A stretch of 64,000 bases of DNA from Streptomyces sp. GQFP (GCF_021545335.1 NZ_CP089312.1:1-64000), one strand, 5' to 3'; positions 8,063 to 17,959 are shown, numbered from the stretch's first letter. Program-made: numbers and translations. The notes: generated by a model from the sequence alone, not told the origin.

Positions 8063-9914
8063 CCTGAGCTTGACTCTGTCGGGGATCTTGGAGTTGCCGA
8101 GGTCAACTGCCCAGGGTTCGCCAGGACTTCAGCCGGGGAATCTCACGCTGGTCGAGGTAGTCCTGGAAAGCAGTCGGTCGGCGGGGGACGGGAGGTTCCT
8201 CGGTCGGTGGCAGTCCGCTGAGGCGCTCGATGTTGACGGCGATGGCCGTCAGGACGTGCTGGATGTGGGCCTTTCGCTGTCCTCGGTAGCGGCAGCGTCG
8301 CATGCCGTGTCCGTGGGCGAACTCGTTGACCGTGCCCTCCACTCCGGAGCGGACGGCATAGCGGGCCTTCCACTCGGGCGTCTGTTGCTCGGCACGGACG
8401 CGGAGTTGCAGGTCGCGGAGCTCTCGCGGGGGAAAGCCCACGGTGCGGGCGTTGTCGGCGGTGCTGGTGCACTGGGTGCGGGCCGGGCAGGGACGGCACT
8501 GGCTCTTGGTGAACCGTGCCACGATCAGCGGGGCAGCGGTGGGCGAGGAGGTCGGGTAGGGGCCGTGCCAGCCCGCGCTGACCTGTCCCTGGGGGCAGGT
8601 GACCTGCTGCTTGTCGTAGTCGATGTGGAAGTCGTCCCGGGCGAAGCCCTCGCCTCGGCGGTGCTGGCGGGTGGGGTTGCTCTTCAGCGGCCCGGAGACG
8701 GTGACCTGGTGTTCGCGGGCGGCTTGTTCCAGGTGGGGCAGGGAGGTGTAGCCGGCGTCGACCAGGTGCTCGGCGGGCAGCAGCCCGGCGGCGGGCGAGG
8801 CGGGTGTGGATGCCGGGCAGGACCTGACTGTCGTGGGTGGTGGCCGCGGTGGTGGCCACGTCCGTGATCACGTTGGGGCCGTCGGGAGCACAGGTCTCGG
8901 TCAGATGCGCGGCGAACCCCTTCCAGCTGATGATGTGTCCGTGCCGTGCGTAGCGGGCCGAGGTGTCGTAGGGCGAGACGACCGCCCGGGACGAGGGCGG
9001 CAGTCCGGGCCCGTCCTCCTTCTCGGCGGTGCGCCAGCGCAGGTGTCCTGCGGCGTCACGGTGGTAGTTCTGCACCATGATCCGGCGCAGGGCCTGGACG
9101 CGAGGACCGGACGTGTGGTCCGCTCCGTGCTGGTAGACGTGTTCCAGGAGCCGGACGGCATCGTTTCCAGCGGCAAGAATCCTGGTCATGGGCTTGGTGG
9201 GGTTCTTGCCCAGGCGGACCGGCCGGCCGTAGCGGAGCCCCCAGCCCTCGTCGACCAGCCCGTCGAGCAGGTGAGGGGACGTGGTGGCTACTTCTTCGAG
9301 TGCGGCGCGTACCGCCTCGGTGATCAGCTCCAGCCGGGTCAGGTCACGCACCGCGGCCAGGACGTGGGTGGAATCGGTGCGTTGCGTGGTGCGCTCGCGC
9401 ACCAGCCCGGTCTCCTTGAGACGGGCCAGCGCGAGGTCGAGGAGACGGTCGGCGCGGCCGTCTTCAGCGAGACGATCGCGGAAGTCGGCCAGCACACTGT
9501 GGTGGAAACCAGGATCATCCAGTTCCATGGCCATCGCATATTTGAAGTCGATGCGGCAGCGCACCGCCTCGGCGGCCTGCCGGTCCGACAGGCCGAGCAG
9601 GAACTGCAGAACACAGACGGTGGCCAGCTGAGCAGGCGAAAGCCCCGGACGCCCGTCACGCGGATACCAGTCGGCGAAGTCCTCGTCGCACCACAGCCCA
9701 TCCAGCCGGTCACGCACCCATATCGCCGTCGTGCCACCCGGGTTGCTCGCCCGCGCAACCCGCGCGGTAAGAGGTGGGACTTGCTCACCGGAACGGGGGC
9801 GAAGGGACAACGGGCACCTCGACAGCTTCGTCGGCCGGAACTATCCGAGCATGCCCGTTGACCAGGCTGCCGCACCGGGAAACTTCAAGATCCCCGACAG
9901 AGTCAAGCTCAGGC
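8063..9914. mobile_element. IS1182-family insertion sequence
   Basis: Both ends carry a long inverted repeat beginning GCCTGAGCTTGACTCTG and extending through GTCGGGGATCTTG. The element is 1.85 kb long and is nearly filled by one transposase gene. No convincing target duplication is seen at 8055-8062 versus 9915 onward. The left end cuts an ORF that begins at an ATG at 8022 (MSGADPDSFAAVY). That fragment may be the start of an interrupted gene, but no continuation is recognisable to the right. Confidence 0.8.
8103..9810 (-). pseudogene. IS1182-family transposase, frameshifted
   Basis: The N-terminal half is typical of the family: GRPGLSPAQLATVCVLQFLL, LSDRQAAEAVRCRIDFKYAM, LADFRDRLAEDG and TQRTDSTHVLAAVRDL. 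The frame breaks near 8789-8791, where one extra G seems to be inserted after HTRLARR. The continuation ([13 protein letters not shown]) and the complete C-terminal zinc-cluster region ([15 protein letters not shown]) and [19 protein letters not shown] are in the next frame, ending at 8103. One base change would restore a protein of about 565 residues. Confidence 0.85.
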
Positions 9915-9973
9915 TGCGCAGCTCCCATGGACGAGACGGGACGGGCGTCGCGGCCACGTGCCGCAGCGGCCGC

Positions 9974-10312
9974 TCAGAGGTGGCCGTCCAGGAGCTTCCG
10001 TACCTCGGTGATGGTCATGGGCCCCGTGCCGTGCGCCACCGCCTCTCCCTCCTTCAGCAGGACGTAGGACGGGGCGCCGGTGATCCCGTATCGCTCGGTC
10101 GCGGCCGGACAACGCGTGATGTCGGTACGGACGGCCGTCAGGCGGCCCGTGTAGTCGTCGGCGATGCCACCCACGACGAGGTCCATCTCCCGGCAGGGCT
10201 CGATTGCCTTGGGCCATGTCCCGGTGAAGTACGCGAGGACCGGAACTGCGCTCATCCCGAGGATGAAATCGAACTCCGCGTCCTCACGGGGTCGGTGAAC
10301 CCGATTCGTCAT
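9974..10312 (-). CDS. Thioredoxin-fold protein lacking the first active-site cysteine
   Basis: This 112-aa protein follows the thioredoxin pattern. A beta strand VPVLAYFTG leads to a Trp and the active-site loop, and the cis-Pro loop ITGAPSYVLLKEGE comes later. The usual WCGPC is replaced by WPKAIEPC, so only the second Cys remains. Another Cys lies in TDITRCPAA. This pattern argues against normal disulfide reduction. Binding or single-Cys chemistry is possible. Start ATG 10312 has an AGGAG site five bases upstream. It is a single gene just outside the IS1182 copy, with no obvious partner. Confidence 0.65.
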   Translation of the reverse strand: MTNRVHRPREDAEFDFILGMSAVPVLAYFTGTWPKAIEPCREMDLVVGGIADDYTGRLTAVRTDITRCPAATERYGITGAPSYVLLKEGEAVAHGTGPMTITEVRKLLDGHL

Positions 10313-10784
10313 GGAAGCTCCTGACCTCACGTTCCGTCATTCCGTCCCCATCATCCCTCGCGCGGTGTGCAGGCCGGCCCGGTCGGTCGTCCGGTTGGCC
10401 TGTCGGAAGGGAGGCGCGGGGCCGTCGCGGAACCACGGTGGTCCCCGGCGCGAGCGGCCCGGCCCCCCGGTCCCTGGTGACCCGGCCCGGCCTGGCCGCC
10501 CCGCCGGTCACCCAGCTGCAGCCCGTCGCGCGCCCGTGGGTCAGCTCGTGCCAGGACAGCGCCTCCACGACAGTCGAGCCGTATCCGCCGCCGCGCTTCT
10601 CAGAGACAGCGCTCCCGACGGCCCTCCCGGGGCCTTGTCCGGTCTTCACATCAACCCCCGGTCTCAGCCCGGCCAATACCGCTCTCCCCCGGGCCGCATG
10701 AGCCGACTGACGGCTCCGAGAACGAGGCACGATTCCTGGACCGCTCGCGGACATGGACGCGGTCGTGGACGGTCGACGTACGCG
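10313..10784. other. Intergenic stretch without a recognisable gene
   Basis: The segment between the thioredoxin-like gene and the PucR-type gene is open in several frames because of its GC content. None has a ribosome site and a recognisable domain together. It should contain the thioredoxin-like gene's promoter and the end of the PucR transcript. Confidence 0.5.
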
Positions 10785-11945
10785 TCAGCCGGCCCGAAGA
10801 CCGACCGCCAGCGTCAGTTCAAGGACCCGGTGCGGCGTTGCGAGATCCGGAAACAGCTCCCGCAGCTGCGACATCCGGTACCGGACCGTCTGGGGATGGA
10901 CGAACAGCGCCGCCGCCACCTCGTCCCGCCTGCCCTGGTGCAGCAGCCACGCCCGCAACGTCTCCTCCAGCCGCCGTGCGGTCGCGACAGGCAGGGTCCG
11001 CAAGGGTGCGAGGGCTCGGGCACGCAGGTCTGCGAACGCGTCCGCGTCGGCGCTCAGCACCAGCTCGGGCAGGTGGTCCTCGGTGTCGCGAATATCGGAG
11101 GAGAGGGAGCGCGCGCGTAGGGCTCGTGCGTACGAGGCGGACGCACGAGTCCATGGCCGGGCCGGGCCGACCACGGCGGTGCGGTCGGTCAGCTGCCGCA
11201 AGAGATGTGTCCGGTCGGCATCGGGGACGAACAGCACACCGGTGGCGTCCGGCAGATCGTCGAGGACGAGGGTGCCCGGGTCGAGCGCGCGGTAGGCAGG
11301 CCGGGCCTGGGCTGCGGGCAGCAGGACCGCGGTCAGCGAACCCGGAGGCTGCCACCCGGCCCGTTGAGCAGAGGCCAGCAGCACATCCGGGCTCGCGCCG
11401 GCGAGGAGGTCGCGGGCCAAGTGTTCCAGGTGGCGCTCGTGGTCCCTGCCCCGGGCGGCCAGTTCGTCGGCGTGGCCCGCGGCACTCGCGGCGGAGAGCT
11501 CGTCGATGTAGGCGAAGGTCAGCTCGGCGAACTTGGCGACCTCGGCGGCGGGCAGACCTGCGGGTACTGCACCCGCTGCCAGGCATCGCCAGGCCACGCG
11601 GGCGCCGACGCGGTAGGCACTGAGCAGGGCGTCCATCGAACGGCCGTCTCGGACCTCGCCGCGGCCCAGCTCGTAGGCCGCGTCACCGGCGTCGCCTCCC
11701 ATGGCGTTCCCGCTCGCGAGATCCAGGTAGTGCCCCAGGGCGGTGCGGACGGCTCGGCGGATGGTGGCGCCCATGGGGCCAGAAAGGGCGTTGGCGTAGG
11801 GAGGGACCTCGTCGATGATCGCCTGGACGACCTCGTCGGCGGTGCCCTTCAGCGCGGCCCGAAGTGCGGTGACCGTCGTCTCATCCAGGGCCAGTTCGCT
11901 GGCCCTCCGGACTGCATAACTCACGTTTTTGTTCCCTACGAACAA
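10785..11945 (-). CDS. PucR/CdaR-type transcriptional regulator
   Basis: This 386-aa regulator has an N-terminal helical sensor region of the RsbRD-N/GGDEF-like type found in this family (EVRDGRSMDALLSAYRVGARVAW) and a C-terminal HTH_30 domain at about 335-380 (DEVAAALFVHPQTVRYRM, then SQLRELF). It is divergent from the ferredoxin reductase-desaturase pair, with only 66 bp between starts. This arrangement is common in actinobacteria and suggests that it controls that pair. The start may be ATG 11945; internal methionines are absent from the first turns of the domain. The inducer is unknown. Confidence 0.85.
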   Translation of the reverse strand: MFVGNKNVSYAVRRASELALDETTVTALRAALKGTADEVVQAIIDEVPPYANALSGPMGATIRRAVRTALGHYLDLASGNAMGGDAGDAAYELGRGEVRDGRSMDALLSAYRVGARVAWRCLAAGAVPAGLPAAEVAKFAELTFAYIDELSAASAAGHADELAARGRDHERHLEHLARDLLAGASPDVLLASAQRAGWQPPGSLTAVLLPAAQARPAYRALDPGTLVLDDLPDATGVLFVPDADRTHLLRQLTDRTAVVGPARPWTRASASYARALRARSLSSDIRDTEDHLPELVLSADADAFADLRARALAPLRTLPVATARRLEETLRAWLLHQGRRDEVAAALFVHPQTVRYRMSQLRELFPDLATPHRVLELTLAVGLRAG

Positions 11946-12011
11946 TTCAGCCGACCAGATTTACGTCCTTCGGTCAGGACTTTACGCCCTGAGGCGCAGC
12001 AAGCTGGAGTC

Positions 12012-13067
12012 ATGACGAGTACAGCCCTCCGCGGCAGGGCGTGGAAACTGCTGGAGATGGTCACGACGCCGCTGCTGCCGTCGGACTACCTCGACCTGGT
12101 CAGCCCGCTGCGTGCGGGCGCCGACCTGCGTGGGCGCATCGAGGCCGTGCACCCCGAGACGGGTGACGCCGCGACCATCGTGATCAGGCCGGGACGGGGC
12201 TGGCGCGGCCACACGGCCGGTCAGTACGTGCGGATCGGGGTCGACGTCGACGGGGTGCGCCTGTGGCGTGCCTACTCCCTCACCTCGCCGACAAACCGCC
12301 AGGACGGCCGCGTCACGATCACCGTGAAGGCGATCCCGGACGGCAAGGTCAGCAACCACCTGGTCCGTAGGGCCAGACCGGGCACACTGATCCAGCTCGA
12401 CCAGCCGACCGGTGACTTCGTACTGCCGCAGGCCAAGCCCGCCAAGGTGCTCTACCTGACGGCCGGCAGCGGCATCACGCCCGTGATGGGCATGCTGCGC
12501 GACACCGAGTTCGACGACGTCGTCATGGTCCACTGCGCACCACAGCCGCGAGACGTGATCTTCCGCGACGAACTGCACGACCTGGTCGCGGACAAGAAGC
12601 TGCGGCTCACCGAGGTGCACACCGACACGGACGGCAAGCTCGACATCGCCCGTCTCGACGAACTCGTGCCCGACTGGGCCGAGCGCGAGACCTGGGCCTG
12701 CGGGCCCGCGGGCCTGCTCGACGCCGCCGAAGAGCACTGGACCGAGCACGGCGTACAAGAGCGCCTGCACACCGAACGCTTCCGCCCCGGCATCTCCGTC
12801 GTCGGCGACGGCGGCGAGGTCACGTTCAGCGTCACCGGCAAGACCGTCGACGCGGACGGCTCCACGCCGTTGCTGGACATCGGCGAGGAGGCCGGCGTGC
12901 TCATGCCCTCCGGGTGCCGCATGGGCATCTGCTTCGGCTGCGTCACACCCCTCAAGGCGGGCGCCGTACGCGACCTGCGCACCGGCGAGATCACCGAGGC
13001 CGAGCCGGGCGTCCTCATCCAGACCTGCGTGTCCGCCGCGGCGGGCCCCTGCGACATCGAACGGTAG
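12012..13067 (+). CDS. Ferredoxin reductase-like flavoprotein with C-terminal 2Fe-2S domain
   Basis: This 351-aa electron-transfer protein feeds reducing power to the desaturase encoded next. It has an FAD-binding barrel with RAYSLTSP (86-93), an NAD(P)-binding part with LTAGSGITPVMG (149-160) and WACGPAGLL, and a plant-type ferredoxin domain with SGCRMGICFGC followed by a distant TCVS cysteine. This domain order matches mycobacterial Rv3230c-type reductases. Only 7 bp separate it from the desaturase. The start ATG 12012 is preceded by a weak GGAG. A much longer open frame upstream has no homology and was not used. Confidence 0.9.
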   Translation: MTSTALRGRAWKLLEMVTTPLLPSDYLDLVSPLRAGADLRGRIEAVHPETGDAATIVIRPGRGWRGHTAGQYVRIGVDVDGVRLWRAYSLTSPTNRQDGRVTITVKAIPDGKVSNHLVRRARPGTLIQLDQPTGDFVLPQAKPAKVLYLTAGSGITPVMGMLRDTEFDDVVMVHCAPQPRDVIFRDELHDLVADKKLRLTEVHTDTDGKLDIARLDELVPDWAERETWACGPAGLLDAAEEHWTEHGVQERLHTERFRPGISVVGDGGEVTFSVTGKTVDADGSTPLLDIGEEAGVLMPSGCRMGICFGCVTPLKAGAVRDLRTGEITEAEPGVLIQTCVSAAAGPCDIER

Positions 13068-13074
13068 GAGCACC

Positions 13075-14193
13075 TTGACCGCCATCGACCCCACCGCCCA
13101 TCTGACCGCGGAGCAGATCGAGGAGCTCGGCCGCGAGCTGGACGCGATCCGCGACGAGGTGATCGCGAGCCGCGGCGAGAAAGACGCCGCCTACATCCGC
13201 AAGGTCATCTCGGCACAGCGCAAGCTCGAACTGGTCAGCCGGGGCGTGCTGCTGTTCTCGATCTTCCCGCCCGCGTGGCTGATCGGCACCGCCGGTCTGT
13301 CCGTGGCGAAGATCATGGACAACATGGAGATCGGCCACAACATCCTGCACGGCCAGTGGGACTGGATGCGGGACCCGAAGATCCACTCCACCACCTGGGA
13401 GTGGGATCACGTCTCGCCGTCCGAGCAGTGGAAGCACTCGCACAACGAGCTGCACCACACGTACACCAACGTGATCGGCAAGGACAACGATCTCGGCTAC
13501 GGCATCATGCGCGTCGACGAGGACCAGCGGTGGCACCCGTTCCACCTCGGCCAGCCGCTGTGGAACTTCCTCAACGCCTGCTTCTTCGAGTACGGCATCG
13601 CGGCGTACGACCTGGAACTCGGCAAGAACCTGCACAAGCGCCGCCGCAACAGCCCGGAGTTCCGCGCGCGGGTCAGGGCCGTGGGCCGCAAGATCCGCAA
13701 GCAGGTGCTCAAGGACTACGTGATCCACCCGCTGCTGTCGGGCCCGTCGTTCCTCACCACGCTCGCCGCCACGTTCACCGCGAACCTGGTCCGCAACCTC
13801 TGGACCCACTCGGTGATCATGTGCGGGCACTTCCCCGAGGGCGTCCAGGTCTTCGAGCGCCGGTCGATCAAGGGCGAGACGCGCGGCCAGTGGTACCTGC
13901 GCCAGATGATGGGCTCGGCGAACATCAGCGGCAGCAGGGCCATGCACTTCATGACCGGCAACCTCTCCCACCAGATCGAGCACCATCTGTTCCCGGACCT
14001 GCCGAGCAACCGGTACGCCGAGGTCGCGGTGAAGGTGCGCGCGCTGTTCGAGAAGTACGAGCTGGAGTACGTCACCGGGCCGCTGCCCAAGCAGGTGTTC
14101 TCCGCGTGGCACAAGGTCTTCCGTCTCTCGCTGCCGAACAAGAAGCCCAAGGCCAAGACGCCGGACCGCGAGCAGGAACTCGTCGCGGCCTGA
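13075..14193 (+). CDS. Membrane fatty-acid desaturase (acyl-lipid/acyl-CoA type)
   Basis: The protein introduces a double bond into fatty acyl chains at the membrane, using electrons from the reductase immediately upstream. Three histidine clusters bind the di-iron centre: HNILH (88-92), HSHNELHH (121-128) and HQIEHH (about 299-304). Two hydrophobic segments (VLLFSIFPPAWLIGTAGL; SFLTTLAATFTANLV) anchor it in the membrane. At 372 residues it has the normal length. It uses a TTG start at 13075 with a GGAG site upstream. The pair resembles the Rv3230c-Rv3229c (DesA3) system of mycobacteria. Confidence 0.9.
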   Translation: MTAIDPTAHLTAEQIEELGRELDAIRDEVIASRGEKDAAYIRKVISAQRKLELVSRGVLLFSIFPPAWLIGTAGLSVAKIMDNMEIGHNILHGQWDWMRDPKIHSTTWEWDHVSPSEQWKHSHNELHHTYTNVIGKDNDLGYGIMRVDEDQRWHPFHLGQPLWNFLNACFFEYGIAAYDLELGKNLHKRRRNSPEFRARVRAVGRKIRKQVLKDYVIHPLLSGPSFLTTLAATFTANLVRNLWTHSVIMCGHFPEGVQVFERRSIKGETRGQWYLRQMMGSANISGSRAMHFMTGNLSHQIEHHLFPDLPSNRYAEVAVKVRALFEKYELEYVTGPLPKQVFSAWHKVFRLSLPNKKPKAKTPDREQELVAA

Positions 14194-14196
14194 TTC

Positions 14197-14229
14197 CCGG
14201 TACTGGTTCAGATCTTCCGGCCGTACCGG
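14197..14229 (+). terminator. Candidate hairpin after the desaturase
   Basis: CCGGTAC pairs with GTACCGG across a 19-base loop, just after the stop codon at 14193. There is no T-run, as is usual in high-GC actinobacteria. It may end the reductase-desaturase transcript. Confidence 0.4.
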
Positions 14230-14320
14230 CGGCACCACCGGGTTCGGTGAGATCCGTTGTCGAAGCGGGACGGCTACCGGGCGCTGCTGGGCCGGTGGCC
14301 CGGCTTGCCGGGTCCTGATC

Positions 14321-14419
14321 CGTTCCCTCCGCGGCGGGAACCTGACGGCGGCCTTTCCCGAGATTGTCGCCGCGGCCTGGCAGTTGCCGGACGACACCGC
14401 GCTCGATGGCGTTATGTGA
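14321..14419 (+). pseudogene. Short remnant of an ATP-dependent DNA ligase-like gene
   Basis: A 30-residue stretch reads RSLRGGNLTAAFPEI and then QLPDDTALDGVM before a stop. This resembles the segment between the nucleotidyl-transfer lysine region and the LDGE motif of ATP-dependent DNA ligases. Nothing else of the enzyme is present nearby. The call rests on this short match only. Nothing is recognisable between here and the SDR gene at 14668. Confidence 0.4.
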
Positions 14420-14667
14420 CCTGTGCGGGTGTCTCAGACCCAAGGTGTCTCAGCGTGAGTCAGCGCACCAGGCAAGGGAGGCTCTCGCAGTACCTGTATC
14501 ACCAGGGTCTCCCAGACGTCCAAAATGCCTGTCAACCTGGTTGAGTCGAAAGCGTCGACAACACTCCATGGACACGCACTGCAGCTTTACCCCCATCAGT
14601 TCAATTCAGCTGCCCCGAACGCGCGACCGTGTCAGCGCATTCTCCACGGCAGAAGGGACGGAGACCA

Positions 14668-15474
14668 ATGGCGGACAACCAATTCACCACTCACACAGAA
14701 CTTTTCGATCTGAGTGGGAAGTACGCCCTTGTCACTGGCGGCACCAGGGGAATTGGGATGATGATAGCGCGCGGCCTTCTCCAGGCGGGCGCCCGCGTCG
14801 TCATCAGCTCACGCAATGCAGACGCTTGCGCGGAGGCACAGCATCTACTGTCCGAATTCGGCGACGTTCAAGCAATTCCCGCCGACCTGTCCAGGCACGA
14901 CGAGTGTCAGCGCCTCACTGATCTTGTCCAGGCCGACTCGGAACGCCTGGACATCCTTGTCAACAACGCGGGAGCGATGTGGCGCGAGCCGCTGGAGACG
15001 TTCCCGGACGAGGCCTGGGATGCAGTGCTCGACCTCAACCTCAAGTCGCCGTTCTGGCTGGTGCAGGCGCTGCTCCCGGCACTTCGTAAGGCGGGCACCG
15101 CCGATGATCCCGCGCGGATCATCAACATCGGCAGTATCGCCGCCATCCACGTCGCCCCGTCGCCCAACTACTCGTACGCCAGCAGCAAAGCGGCACTCCA
15201 TCAGCTCACCAGGGTACTTGCCAGGGAGCTGGGCCCACAGCACATCACGGTGAACGCGGTAGCACCGGGAGTCTTCCCGTCGCAGATGATGGCGACCACT
15301 CTCGATGCCATCGGCGACACGATCGCGGCGGCAGCCCCTCTGCGCCGGCTCGGCCGCGACGACGACATGGCGGGTGCCGCCGTGTTTCTCGCCAGCCGGG
15401 CTGGGTCCTACCTCACGGGCGCCATCATCCCGGTAGACGGTGGCACCGCAACGACCGCAACGGGTATCCATTAG
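14668..15474 (+). CDS. Short-chain dehydrogenase/reductase
   Basis: This 268-aa NAD(P)-dependent oxidoreductase shows the classical SDR pattern. The cofactor glycine motif TGGTRGIG is at 23-30, NNAG near 98-101, the catalytic Ser in NIGSIAAI, and YASSK with Tyr and Lys near 169-173. The C-terminal PVDGGTATT is typical. ATG 14668 follows an AAGGGACGGAG ribosome site. An XRE regulator follows 36 bp downstream on the same strand. Its substrate is not evident; it resembles 3-oxoacyl reductase-like members such as RhlG/FabG, but a specific role cannot be assigned. Confidence 0.9.
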   Translation: MADNQFTTHTELFDLSGKYALVTGGTRGIGMMIARGLLQAGARVVISSRNADACAEAQHLLSEFGDVQAIPADLSRHDECQRLTDLVQADSERLDILVNNAGAMWREPLETFPDEAWDAVLDLNLKSPFWLVQALLPALRKAGTADDPARIINIGSIAAIHVAPSPNYSYASSKAALHQLTRVLARELGPQHITVNAVAPGVFPSQMMATTLDAIGDTIAAAAPLRRLGRDDDMAGAAVFLASRAGSYLTGAIIPVDGGTATTATGIH

Positions 15475-15510
15475 TCTGCGGGACGGGCTTACGGTGAGGA
15501 GATAACCGCG

Positions 15511-16395
15511 ATGGATCTACGCACCGAGATCCGGGAGTTTCTCAGCTCGCGTCGCGCCCGCATCGCACCGGAGCAGGCGGGCCTGCCCGCTTACGGCGGC
15601 AACCGTCGGGTCAAAGGTCTGCGCCGCGAGGAGGTAGCGCTACTGGCGGGGATATCGGTCGACTACTACGTACGCATGGAGCGCGGCAGCCTCGCCGGTG
15701 CCTCCGATGGGGTGCTCGACGCGTTGGCCTCTGCCTTGCAACTCGACGAGGCCGAGCGCGACCACCTGTTCCACCTCGCGCGCCGATCCAGGGCGCCCAG
15801 CGGCCCACGCCGGCGTAGGCCTGCCCTGACGGTGCGCTCAACGCTGCAGCAGGTGCTCGACGCGATCTCCGATGCGCCGGCCTGGATCGGTAACGGCCGT
15901 TATGACGTGCTCGCCATGAATCAACTCGCTCGCGCGCTGTATTCACCGGTGCTGGCCGACCCGCGACGGCCCGCGAACACGGCGCGGTTCGTCTATCTGA
16001 ACCCCGAGGCTGCCAGCGAATTCTTTGTCGACTACGACCAAATTGCCGGTGGCGTGGCCGCGAAGCTACGCATGGAAGCCGGCCGCGATCCGCACGACGA
16101 GGAGCTGATCGCCCTGGTCGGCGAACTGTCAACGTGCAGTGAGCTGTTTCGGCAGCGGTGGGCATCTCAGGACGTGCGGCTGCACCGGTCCGGCCGCAAG
16201 CGTGTGCGCCATCCGATCGTGGGCCAGCTCGACTTGGACGTCGAGTACCTGGAACTGCCCGCCGAACCCGGCCTGCACCTCATCGTCTACACCGCACCCG
16301 CGGGCACACCGACCGCTGACAATTTAGCGCTCCTGGCGTCGTGGGCGGCAACCCAACAGACGCTGGCGACCGAGATCGAAGCACACAACGGTTGA
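15511..16395 (+). CDS. XRE-family regulator with MmyB-like ligand domain
   Basis: The N-terminus has an HTH_31/XRE domain (residues about 8-80: GLRREEVALLAGISVDYYVR). The C-terminal two thirds is an MmyB-like PAS ligand-binding domain with APAWIGNGRYDVLAMN and ARFVYLNPEA. In actinobacteria this regulator class often sits beside SDR enzymes and controls them in response to a small ligand. Here it is downstream of the SDR gene on the same strand, so it may be cotranscribed with it. Start ATG 15511 follows a GAGGAG site. Length (294 aa) is normal. Confidence 0.9.
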   Translation: MDLRTEIREFLSSRRARIAPEQAGLPAYGGNRRVKGLRREEVALLAGISVDYYVRMERGSLAGASDGVLDALASALQLDEAERDHLFHLARRSRAPSGPRRRRPALTVRSTLQQVLDAISDAPAWIGNGRYDVLAMNQLARALYSPVLADPRRPANTARFVYLNPEAASEFFVDYDQIAGGVAAKLRMEAGRDPHDEELIALVGELSTCSELFRQRWASQDVRLHRSGRKRVRHPIVGQLDLDVEYLELPAEPGLHLIVYTAPAGTPTADNLALLASWAATQQTLATEIEAHNG

Positions 16396-16607
16396 AGATG
16401 GCGCTGTGGCGGCGCGATGACGCCCCGACGTCGAGTCGGTGACGGGCTGATTCATCACAGCGATGCCGGGCCAATACAACTCGAATGCGATTGCGGAATC
16501 TGCTGCGCTGGAGACGCATTCGCCGCCGATGGTTCGGGGAGCCGAAGAAGGAAGAAGAAGGAAATAGGGCCGCGCGGCCGTCGGCGCGGCACAGATAACC
16601 TGCGCGA

Positions 16608-17537
16608 ATGAAGCGGATACAGCGGGCCGCCGGCACGGTCATCGGCTCAGCGGTGGGTGACGCCCTGGGCGGCCCCTTCGAGTTCGGTCCCCCGGGTGCG
16701 TTCTCCGCTCGGTTTCCCGTGCCTGGTGCCGGTGGCGAGATGTGCGGAGGCGGTGGCTGGGACCCCGGCGAGGCCACTGACGACACGCAGATGGCCGTCC
16801 TGGTCGCGGAGTCGCTACTGGAGCGGGGCGGACTGGATCTGCCGGACATCTTCGCCCGCTTTCAGCGGTGGGCCGCATCAGAGCCGAAGGACATCGGCTT
16901 GCAGACCGAAGACGTCCTGACCAACGGCATGCCCTGGGACCTCGCCGCCGCCATCCATTTCCAGGTCAATCAACGAGCAGCAGGAAACGGCTCCTTGATG
17001 CGGGCATCGACCTCTGCGGTCCACTTCGCAGCCGCCGGCCAAGAAGCCACCATGGACGCCGCCCGCCGCATCGCCGCCCTCACCCACGGTGACCGCGCAG
17101 CTCGGGAAGGGACCGCGATCTTCCACGAACTCATCCGCGTCACGTTCGAGGACACCGACCCCCTCACCGCACTCCCGGACATTCTGGCTCTTGTCCACCC
17201 TGAGCACCGCGGCCGCTACGCCACCGTCCTCGCGCCCGACTGGCACCCCGACCAGGCGACCGAGTTCAACGGTGCCGTCTGGCCCTGCCTGGGCTCCGCC
17301 GTCTGGGCCCTGCGCACCACCACCAGCTTCGAAGACGCGATACGCGCGGCAATCGACCTCGGCGGTGACACGGACACCGTCGCCGCGGTGACCGGAGGAC
17401 TCGCAGGGGCGTACTACGGGTTGGCTGCAATCCCCGCCCACTGGACCCAGCCACTCCATGTCCCCCTCCCAGGCTTCGACGGACGAGTGCTGCACCTGGC
17501 AGATCTGCTCCACCTTGTACACCGTCTCAGAGGCTGA
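16608..17537 (+). CDS. ADP-ribosylglycohydrolase (DraG-like)
   Basis: The enzyme removes ADP-ribose from modified proteins or related compounds, using two metal ions. Metal ligands are visible in the family's signatures: GSAVGDALGGPFEF near the N-terminus, EATDDTQMA near residues 54-60, and DLGGDTDTVAAVTGGLAGA near 250-270. At 309 residues it has the normal length. The gene stands alone; no ADP-ribosyltransferase is encoded next to it. Start ATG 16608 was chosen because the conserved fold begins soon after it. The biological substrate is unknown. Confidence 0.9.
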   Translation: MKRIQRAAGTVIGSAVGDALGGPFEFGPPGAFSARFPVPGAGGEMCGGGGWDPGEATDDTQMAVLVAESLLERGGLDLPDIFARFQRWAASEPKDIGLQTEDVLTNGMPWDLAAAIHFQVNQRAAGNGSLMRASTSAVHFAAAGQEATMDAARRIAALTHGDRAAREGTAIFHELIRVTFEDTDPLTALPDILALVHPEHRGRYATVLAPDWHPDQATEFNGAVWPCLGSAVWALRTTTSFEDAIRAAIDLGGDTDTVAAVTGGLAGAYYGLAAIPAHWTQPLHVPLPGFDGRVLHLADLLHLVHRLRG

Positions 17538-17959
17538 ACCGGGTCTTGCTCCCCAGTCGGCCGATAGCTGAACAGTGGCCCAGCGAAAGCCCGCTGGTGC
17601 GCGGTATGACTGGCCCAAACGTGAGGCCGGACGGTCCGCAAACCGAAGCTGACTCGGTTGTCCTGGCCGCAGCGGTCGGCGGGGCCTTAACGCCGCGGTG
17701 GTCGCGCACCGGCTGCGGCGACGGGCGGCGGTGACCGCTGTCGGACTCGTGCCGGCGCCACGTACGTCCTCACCGCGAATCTGGCTGGACCGCGGCCGGA
17801 ATGGCGCGAGATGGACCGTATGCGTGGGCGCCGGGGACTCAGCGGGGCTCGGGGGAACTCACGGGATGTCGCGCATACTCCCTTGGTTCGCCGCAAGCCT
17901 CCACAGCAGAACTGAATTCAATTAAGGTTCGGTTGGCATCGTTGACGAGGAGGTCAATC
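17538..17959. other. Intergenic stretch without a recognisable gene
   Basis: No frame here has both a start with a ribosome site and a recognisable protein pattern. A long frame that extends from this region into the next gene has no conserved residues until the ATG at 17960. Confidence 0.5.

Noticed and set aside
10438..10754. Open frames in the 10.3-10.8 kb gap
   Set aside because: GC-driven open frames on both strands without start signals or recognisable domains.
14257..14544. A frame between the desaturase and SDR genes
   Set aside because: It only overlaps the ligase-like remnant in another frame and has no independent support.
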